Source: Streptantibioticus silvisoli (GTDB taxonomy: Bacteria > Actinomycetota > Actinomycetes > Streptomycetales > Streptomycetaceae). Taken from it: a stretch of 64,000 bases of DNA. The notes under the pieces are model-generated. The model did no database searches, was not told the origin of the DNA, and worked only from the letters and a program-made list of their open reading frames with translations. Position numbers and translations under genes: made by a program. Where the stretch lies: positions 1-64,000 of the forward strand of contig NZ_JAAGKO020000024.1 in the NCBI RefSeq assembly GCF_027947535.2, in the 5' to 3' direction. Below are positions 58,669 through 64,000 of the stretch, piece by piece. Numbering within the stretch: position 1 is the first letter of the stretch; each line of letters begins with the position of its first letter.

Positions 58669-61617
58669 TCACACCAGGTCGGGGGAGCGCAGCTGCTCGG
58701 TCCAGATGCACTTGCCCGAGTCGGTGTACCGGGTGCCCCAGCGGTGGGACAGCGACGCGACGAGTTGCAGGCCGCGGCCGCCCTCGTCGGTGTCGGACGC
58801 GTGCCGGACCCGCGGCGTGGTGAGGCTGTCGTCGGAGACCTCGCAGATCAGCGTCCTGCCACGGATCATCCGCAGCCGCGCCGGTCCGCTCGCGTGCCGC
58901 ACCACGTTGGCGACCAACTCGCTGACCAGCAGTTCCGTGGTCATGGCGAGGTGGTCGAGGGACCAGGCGTCCAGCTGGTCCCGTACGTGCTCGCGCGCCT
59001 GGCCCGCCGCGACCGGGTCCTGCGGGAGCTCCCAGCAGGCCACGTCGCGCTCGGGCAGCCCGTGGGTGAGCACGGCCAGCACGGCGGCGTCGTCGGTGCG
59101 CCGGCCGGGCGGCAGCACACCGGAGGTGAGGCTGTCGCAGAGCACGCCCAGCGGAACGCCGCCCGGCTCCCCCGGCCCCGGGCCGTCCGGCCGGCCGGCG
59201 ATCCGCGCCGCCAGCCGGTCCATGCCGGCCTCGATGCCGCTGCCGGGCGCCTCGACCAGGCCGTCGGTGTAGAGCACGAGCAGGCTCTCCGGCGGCAGGA
59301 CGGTCTCGTTGACCGAGAACGGCGGCACTCCCGCGCCCAGCGGCGGATCCGGCTGCATCTCCAGGAAGCGCACCGTGCCGTCGGGCAGGCGCACGGCCGG
59401 CGGCGGATGCCCGGCGCTCGCGTACGCCAGCGAGCGGTTCGTCGGGTCGTAGACGGCGTACAGGCAGGTGGCGTACGCACTGTCGCCCAGGTCGGCGACC
59501 ATGACACCGAGCCGGGCGAAGAGCTCGTCGGGCGGTATCTCGGGGTCGGTCAGCGTACGCACGGCGGTCCGCAGCCGCCCCATGGTGACCGCCTCGGTCA
59601 GCCCGTGGCCCATGACGTCGCCGACCACCAGGGCCACCCGTTCGGCCGACAGCGGGATCACGTCGTACCAGTCGCCGCCCACCTGGCTGCCGGTGTCGGC
59701 CGGCACGTAGCGCGCGGCCGGGGTGACCGCGGGCAGGGCCGGAAGGGTCTGCGGCAGCAGGCCCCGCTGGAGTTTGTCGGCGCGCGAGTGCTCCTCGTCG
59801 TAGAGCCGCGCGCGCTCCAGAGCATGGGCGACCAGGCCGCTCAGCGCCATCAGCAGGGTGCGCTCCTCCTCGCCGAGCGTGCGGGGCCGGTCGAAGCGCA
59901 GCACGCAGCAGCCGGTCGGCCGGCCGGAGGCGATGAGCGGGAGGAAGAGCCAGGACTCGCCGTCCACCGACGAGACGTCCATCGACGGGTGCGCGGCGTC
60001 GAGTTCCTCCCGCGAGGCGATGAGCTTCGGCACCCGGTCGCGCAGCGCGTCCCCGGCCGGCCCGGGGGCGGTACCGCTCATGGTGGAGAACCGCCCGCCA
60101 CGGCCCGCCAGCGCCTCCGCGCCCCCGTCGCCGGGCCGCAGGCCCTCCTCGACCAGCAGCAGCCGCAGGTCGGCCGCGCCCGTCAACGGCACGATGCCGT
60201 CCGCCGTCACCCGCACCACGTCCTCCACCGTCAGGGCCTGGGCGAGCGCCCCGGTCAGCTCCGCGAGGCGGGTGGCCCGTTCGGAGCGGACGTGGTCGGC
60301 CCGCGCGCCCTCGATCGCCTGGGCCCGGCGCGCGGTGATGTCGGTGAAGTACACGGTCAGGCCGCCGGGCACCGCCACCAGCCGCATGTGGTACCAGCTC
60401 CCGGTGCCGGGCGCGCGCACCTCGAAGCCGACCGCGGTGCCGCGCGCGACCGCCTGCTCGTAGCGCTCCGGGAGCCCGAAGGAGGCGGTGTCCGGGGCGG
60501 CGTCCCACAGCACCCGGCCGAGTAGCCGTCCGTCGGCCCCCAGGACGCGTTCGGCCTCCACGTTGCAGTAGACGACCCGCCACTGGTCGTCCACGGCGAG
60601 GAAGGCGTCCGACATGTGCCGCAGGGCGCGGCTGACCGAGTCGAGTGCCTGCCGTGTCCCGGTGGTCTCCCACACCGTGCCGCTCATGCGCCGGACCTCG
60701 TCGTGCGCGCCGAAGGTGAGGTATCCGCGCGCCTCCAGCCAGATCACCGCGCCGTCCGGCCGGCAGATCCGGTATTCGAGGCTGTAGGCGTTCCGGTGCC
60801 GGATCGCCCGGTCGACCTCGGCGAGCACCCCGGCCGCGTCGTCGGGATGGATCAGCCCGACCCACGTCTCGACCCGGTCGTCGAAGTCCTCGCGCGGCAG
60901 TCCGAAGACCTCCAGCGCCGCGTCGTCGGCGATCAGGCGGCCCGTTCCCACCTCCCACTCCCAGGCGCCCACGTCGATGGCCCGCATGGCCCGCAGGAGC
61001 TGGGAACCGGAGGGTTCCTGCCACCAGGTGGGGCGCGCGGTCTCCGCGGTGCCGCGCGAACGCCGCAGCCGGTCGCCGATCCGGTCCGCGAACCGCCGCA
61101 GGAAGTCCTCCGACGCGGCGTCGGGCGGCTCGGCCGCGGAGGTCAGTACGGTGAGCACCCCGAGCGGCGAACCGGTCGTCGTCACCGGTACGGCGACCAG
61201 CGCGGTCCCGGTCGGCAACCGCCCGCCGTCCTCCCCCTCGCCGTTCTCGCCATCGCCCTCGGCCCCCTCGCCGGCCCGCCGCCCACCGTCCACCCGAGCG
61301 CCGGCCGCCGTCCGCACGATCCGCCGCTCCCGAACGGCCCTGGCCGGCGTCGCGGCGTCGGCCGCGCCGAGCTCCTGCCACGGCTCCGCCAGCCGCCGCG
61401 GAAGGCCGCAGACGGCCGCGAGCCGCAGATCGCCGTCCGCGCCCTCGCCGACGTGCGCCATCCCGCCGACCCCGCCGAGGAAGGCCACCGCCTGATCGAT
61501 GGCGAACGACCAGACCTCCCCGTCGGCCAGACCGCCGGCGACGGTTTCGACCAGGCGCAGCCGGGCGGCCTCCCGGTCACCGAGCCGGCGGCCGGTGCTC
61601 GCGCGCTGCTCCGTCAC
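58669..61617 (-). CDS. multi-domain PAS/GAF PP2C phosphatase with anti-sigma HATPase
   Basis: 982 residues: GAF-like region (~15-190), PAS with PAC (~210-330; WEWEVGTGRLIADDAALEVFGL, YSLEYRICRPDG), second PAS (~340-440), GAF (~455-625), SpoIIE/PP2C (~640-850; GGDWYDVIPL, VGDVMGHGLTEAV, YTDGLVEAPG) and a C-terminal RsbW-type HATPase (~860-982; LLVSELVANVVRHA, GGRGLQLVASLSHRWG). A soluble signal integrator that combines switch kinase and phosphatase acting on anti-sigma antagonists. Common in streptomycetes. GTG 61617 has GAGGAG upstream. Separate from the stressosome operon. Confidence 0.93.
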   Translation of the reverse strand: MTEQRASTGRRLGDREAARLRLVETVAGGLADGEVWSFAIDQAVAFLGGVGGMAHVGEGADGDLRLAAVCGLPRRLAEPWQELGAADAATPARAVRERRIVRTAAGARVDGGRRAGEGAEGDGENGEGEDGGRLPTGTALVAVPVTTTGSPLGVLTVLTSAAEPPDAASEDFLRRFADRIGDRLRRSRGTAETARPTWWQEPSGSQLLRAMRAIDVGAWEWEVGTGRLIADDAALEVFGLPREDFDDRVETWVGLIHPDDAAGVLAEVDRAIRHRNAYSLEYRICRPDGAVIWLEARGYLTFGAHDEVRRMSGTVWETTGTRQALDSVSRALRHMSDAFLAVDDQWRVVYCNVEAERVLGADGRLLGRVLWDAAPDTASFGLPERYEQAVARGTAVGFEVRAPGTGSWYHMRLVAVPGGLTVYFTDITARRAQAIEGARADHVRSERATRLAELTGALAQALTVEDVVRVTADGIVPLTGAADLRLLLVEEGLRPGDGGAEALAGRGGRFSTMSGTAPGPAGDALRDRVPKLIASREELDAAHPSMDVSSVDGESWLFLPLIASGRPTGCCVLRFDRPRTLGEEERTLLMALSGLVAHALERARLYDEEHSRADKLQRGLLPQTLPALPAVTPAARYVPADTGSQVGGDWYDVIPLSAERVALVVGDVMGHGLTEAVTMGRLRTAVRTLTDPEIPPDELFARLGVMVADLGDSAYATCLYAVYDPTNRSLAYASAGHPPPAVRLPDGTVRFLEMQPDPPLGAGVPPFSVNETVLPPESLLVLYTDGLVEAPGSGIEAGMDRLAARIAGRPDGPGPGEPGGVPLGVLCDSLTSGVLPPGRRTDDAAVLAVLTHGLPERDVACWELPQDPVAAGQAREHVRDQLDAWSLDHLAMTTELLVSELVANVVRHASGPARLRMIRGRTLICEVSDDSLTTPRVRHASDTDEGGRGLQLVASLSHRWGTRYTDSGKCIWTEQLRSPDLV

Positions 61618-61815
61618 TGTCGACTCCTCGGCGTCACCAGGCTTGTCATCCGTGGAACCAGAGGTGCAAAAGATGCATATCTGACTATACGGGTGCCGAC
61701 CGTCCGAGGTACGGGAAACGGCTGCCGGTCATCGCGCGGGGCTTCGGGGGGCAGCAGATGGCGCATGTGCGCGGATCTTCATCGGACAGATGCCCCGTGA
61801 CACCGGCCAGGTCGT

Positions 61816-61912
61816 GAACGAACCGGGCGACTGGCGGTGGCCCCGGCGTGTCGGGCCGGAGTCGCGTTGCCGGTTTGCGAATTCGTTGACTGGTCGTTGT
61901 GAATGTCAACGG
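61816..61912 (-). repeat. 97-bp repeat family, copy B
   Basis: Read from 61912 down, it aligns gap-free with copy A at 29133-29229 (78/97 identical) and with copy C near 29031-29117. Its inner end is one base from the CTAG target duplication of the adjacent IS element. Confidence 0.75.
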
Positions 61913-62477
61913 TCTAGGTTCTGCCTGTTGATCATGGTTTTCGTAGCCAGAGGACGAGTGAGGCGAGGTGGAGCCCGGCGAGGTAGCGGTCGGCGAGTTC
62001 GTCCGAAGCGGGTGGCGACGGCGCGGAACTGATTGAGGCGGCAGAAGCAGCGTTCGACGACGTTGCGGGCCTTGTGGCTTTCGGTGTCGAACGCGGGTGG
62101 CCGTCCGCCGACGCAACCGCGCCGCTTGCGGTTGGCGATCTGGTCGGCGCGTTCGGGGATGACGGCCCGGATGCCCCGGCCGCGCAGGGCGATGCGGATC
62201 GCGCGGCTGGAATAGGCCTTGTCGGCCAGGACCTGCGGCGGACGGGTTCTGGGCCGTCCGGTGGTCGACCGGGGGACGCGGACGGCGTTCATCAGGGTGT
62301 CGAAGACGGTCGAGTCGTTGACGTTGCCGGGTGTGACCGTGATGGCCAGTGGCAGGCCCCGTCCGTCGGCGGCCAGGTGGACCTTCGTCGTCAGTCCGCT
62401 GCGGGAGTGTCCGAGCGTCTGGCGAGCCTGCGAGCGTGACGGATCTTCCAGTTCGTCCCCGGTACTCGCCCCCTTTT
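61906..62477 (-). CDS. IS5-family transposase, second frame (orfB, made by -1 frameshift)
   Basis: Continues the catalytic domain in the -1 frame from the AAAAGGGGG run: LGHSRSGLTTKVHLAADGRGLPLAITVTPGNVND, DKAYSSRAIRIALRGRGIRAVIPERADQ and the last catalytic Glu in ARNVVERCFCRLNQFRAVATRF. About 190 residues; no start of its own is needed. Programmed frameshifting is usual in this IS group. The stop at 61906 lies just outside the element. Confidence 0.85.
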
Positions 62478-62821
62478 GCGGGCGCCGGCAGCGTGCCGGT
62501 GGGCACGGCTGATCGTGGAGTCGGCCGAGACCGTCCACTCCACCGCCCCGACCGCGTCGTCTCGGACCTGGGCGTGCTCCAGCAGCCGGGCCCAGGTGTC
62601 GTCCGCCTCCCAGCGCGCGAACCGCTCGTACACGGTCTGCCGGGGACGGTAGCGTTTCGGCAGGTCACGCCAGGGCACACCGGTCCGCAGCCGCCACAGC
62701 ACCCCGTCGATCACCTGCCGGTGATCACGCCACGGACGCCCCCGCCCGTCCGCCGTCGGCAACAACGGCGCTGTCCAACCCCATGCCGCATTGGTCAATT
62801 CACCATGACCAGCCACAGGTC
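61918..62821 (-). mobile_element. IS5-family insertion sequence, complete, 904 bp
   Basis: Flanked by CTAG at 61914-61917 and 62822-62825, a 4-bp target duplication fitting the YTAR preference of IS5 elements. The ends are imperfect inverted repeats that converge on TCATGG about 15-20 bp inside each end. It carries a transposase split over two frames. The second frame reads 12 bp past the left end into host DNA before stopping. Confidence 0.75.
62391..62816 (-). CDS. IS5-family transposase, first frame (orfA)
   Basis: 141 residues: DUF4096-type N-terminal DNA-binding domain (LTNAAWGWTAPLLP, GVPWRDLPKRYRPRQTVYERFARWE) and the first catalytic Asp region WTVSADSTISRAHRHAAGARKRG. After the run AAAAGGGGG (62469-62477) the frame becomes unrelated sequence. 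The full transposase needs a -1 shift into orfB. Confidence 0.88.
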   Translation of the reverse strand: MAGHGELTNAAWGWTAPLLPTADGRGRPWRDHRQVIDGVLWRLRTGVPWRDLPKRYRPRQTVYERFARWEADDTWARLLEHAQVRDDAVGAVEWTVSADSTISRAHRHAAGARKRGRVPGTNWKIRHARRLARRSDTPAAD

Positions 62822-62852
62822 CTAGTGACGCCAGAGACTGTCCCCTTGACGG

Positions 62853-63110
62853 CTATGGGCGCCATTCCTGCTGGTGGGCGGGGTGTTCGGCGTATGACTG
62901 GCCAAGGACTCGCAGCGCGTATGCCAGGCCGGCCGGGCGGGAGTCCGAGGGGTCCATGGCTTTGTAGCTGTTCGCCAGTTGCTCGATCAGGTCGAGCATG
63001 GGGAGATGGCTGTCGAGAAGGGCCTCGCCGCTCAGGGTGCCGGCCGCGTAGGCGTAGGCGTGGTTGTCGTCCATGATGCGTGCGACGAGGAACTCCAAAA
63101 GATCGTCCAT
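62853..63110 (-). CDS. DUF6221-like small protein
   Basis: 85 residues: MDDLLEFLVARIMDDNHAYAY start and an ALRVLGQSYAEHPAHQQEWRP end matching the LRxLAxPYADHPxYxxEWRP close of streptomycete DUF6221 proteins, but shorter than most because the middle is reduced. Function unknown; often in mobile or accessory regions. The 5' end lies immediately beside the second IS element, which may have removed its promoter, and the first IS ends 28 bp past its stop. Confidence 0.75.
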   Translation of the reverse strand: MDDLLEFLVARIMDDNHAYAYAAGTLSGEALLDSHLPMLDLIEQLANSYKAMDPSDSRPAGLAYALRVLGQSYAEHPAHQQEWRP

Positions 63111-63650
63111 GCGGCCATCTCGCGGGTGAGGCGCTTCGGTGGTCGAGCGGCTGTCCGGATGAGGATGGCGGCGAGGTGGCGTGCGGCCTGTTGGGCGATG
63201 GCGAGCTTGTCCGTTCGCATGGCCGGGCCGCGCGATTGCTTGAGGCGGTTGATGTGCCGTTCGGCAGGGTTGCGCTGCTTGTATGCCTCGGCGTCGAAGG
63301 GCGGTGGGCGGCCTCCGTCGCGGCCTCGCCGCAGCCGGTGGCCGACCTGGTCGGACGGCCGGGGGACGACAGCGCGGATTCCGCAGCGCCGGAGGTGATT
63401 GCGGGTCGCGCGGGCTGAATGCGCACGGTCCGCCAAGGCGGCATCGGGTCGGCCTGGTCCGCTTCGCGGAACACGGATGCTGGCCATGACAGTCTCGAAG
63501 GAGGAGGCGTCACCCACCTGGCCTGCGGTGACGCGAAGGGCCAGGGCCCGTCCACCGCTGTCGCCGGCGAGGTGAACTTTCGTACTCCGGCCGTCGCGGG
63601 AGCGTCCGGGGGCGTGATCGTCAGGTTCGGCCCCGGCCCGGCGCCCCTTT
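63032..63650 (-). CDS. IS5-family transposase orfB (by -1 frameshift)
   Basis: In the -1 frame from AAAGGGG the catalytic core continues: GRSRDGRSTKVHLAGDSGGRALALRVTAGQ, LADRAHSARATRNHLRRCGIRAVVPRPSDQ and RNPAERHINRLKQSRGPAMRTDKLA with the final Glu. The last ~25 residues run into the DUF6221 gene, so the true protein end near 63032 includes host sequence. Confidence 0.8.
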
Positions 63651-64000
63651 GTCCTGGCACCGGCACCGCTGTCCTGGCACCGGCACCGCGCTGGTGAGCC
63701 CGGCAGACGGTGGAGTCCACCGAGACGGTCCAGCCGTTGTCGGCATCAACGTCGGCCGCTGCCAGAACTGCGGCGAGGACACGCTCCCAGGTGCCGTCCA
63801 TGGCCGACCCGATCAGGCGTTCATGAGCGGTCCGGAACGAGCCGAGCTCGTCCGGCAGGTCCCGCCAGGGTGAGCAGGTGCGGTACTTCCACGCGACGGC
63901 TTCCAGGGTTCGGCGGTGGTCGGCCCAGCGCCGACCGCGGACCGGATCGGCCGCCATCAGCGGCTCGATCCGGTCCCACGTCGCATCAGTGATCGTTGAT
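63117..64000 (-). mobile_element. second IS5-family insertion sequence, cut by window edge
   Basis: Encodes a different IS5-type transposase, again in two frames. The left end is estimated near 63117, just before the DUF6221 start; I could not define the inverted repeat because the other end is outside the window. Confidence 0.65.
63644..64000 (-). CDS. IS5-family transposase orfA, N-terminus at window edge
   Basis: Reads TDATWDRIEPLMAADP, WKYRTCSPWRDLPDELGSFRTAHERLIG and WTVSVDSTVCRAHQRGAGAR, the N-terminal domain and first catalytic Asp. The start codon lies upstream of base 64000. The useful frame ends at the AAAGGGG run (63644-63650); in frame it continues as unrelated sequence. Confidence 0.85.

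Noticed and set aside
56485-60525. A 1346-codon plus-strand open frame antisense to the GH54 and PP2C genes
   Set aside because: High-GC shadow frame; the opposite strand has clear domains with catalytic motifs throughout.

Overview
The window is very GC-rich, gene-dense DNA from a filamentous actinomycete, most likely Streptomycetaceae. Supporting signs are strong third-position G/C bias, frequent GTG starts, GTGA/ATGA stop-start overlaps, a stressosome-type PP2C operon, an ECF42 sigma/YCII pair, mycoredoxin, DUF574 and DUF6221 proteins, and many secreted glycoside hydrolases. I see no rRNA, tRNA or CRISPR array.

Layout. 0-1.6 kb: end of an acyl-chain assembly locus (ketosynthase plus tandem ACP) that continues off the left edge. 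2.4-4.6 kb: a two-gene EACC1-caspase module of the bacterial conflict-system type; the caspase is membrane anchored and carries two DUF3558-like outer domains. 4.6-5.4 kb: an IS5-type remnant, a very strong hairpin and a cold shock gene. 5.7-13.7 kb: envelope and metal functions (TPR protein, N-terminally damaged class F sortase, NicO-type nickel transporter, lipoprotein, molybdenum oxidoreductase with five membrane segments and an internal Tat motif, CDF exporter with divergent ArsR repressor). 14-28 kb: a secretion-rich region with two GH87-like alpha-1,3-glucanases, a GH64 beta-1,3-glucanase, NlpC/P60 and SH3 proteins, mixed with regulatory pairs (tautomerase/TetR, ECF42 sigma/YCII, AraC). 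28-30.6 kb: a repeat-bearing non-coding stretch, a MarR regulator and an isochorismatase-like protein.

30.6-36.6 kb: a tightly coupled minus-strand operon rsbR-rsbS-rsbT-(HATPase+PP2C)-histidine kinase-(receiver+GAF+PP2C). This is a stressosome module feeding a phosphatase and phosphorelay output. 36.9-45.2 kb: an unrecognised minus-strand biosynthetic cluster in transcription order P450, acyl-CoA dehydrogenase-like, FemAB/GNAT-like acyltransferase, SRPBCC cyclase, class III aminotransferase, ACP, ketosynthase, extended SDR. It looks able to build an ACP-bound acyl chain, oxidise it, aminate it and N-acylate or cyclise it; the product is unknown.

45.9-61.6 kb: epoxide hydrolase, GH27-CBM13, DUF574 methyltransferase preceded by a possible pseudoknot, ferritin-like protein, ABM/VOC pair divergent from a WYL regulator, ECF sigma with a membrane-bound partner, DUF5666-like protein, GH54-CBM13 arabinofuranosidase and a 982-residue PAS/GAF/PP2C/HATPase protein. 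61.8-64 kb: a complete IS5-family element (904 bp, CTAG target duplication) beside a copy of a 97-bp repeat family also found at 29.1 kb, then a DUF6221 gene and a second IS5-type element cut by the window edge.

The strongest candidates for undescribed biology are the 36.9-45.2 kb cluster, the EACC1-caspase-DUF3558 module, the 97-bp repeat family with its head-to-head pair, and the interlocked inverted repeats upstream of the DUF574 methyltransferase. All family calls are from reading sequence by eye; no database search was run.
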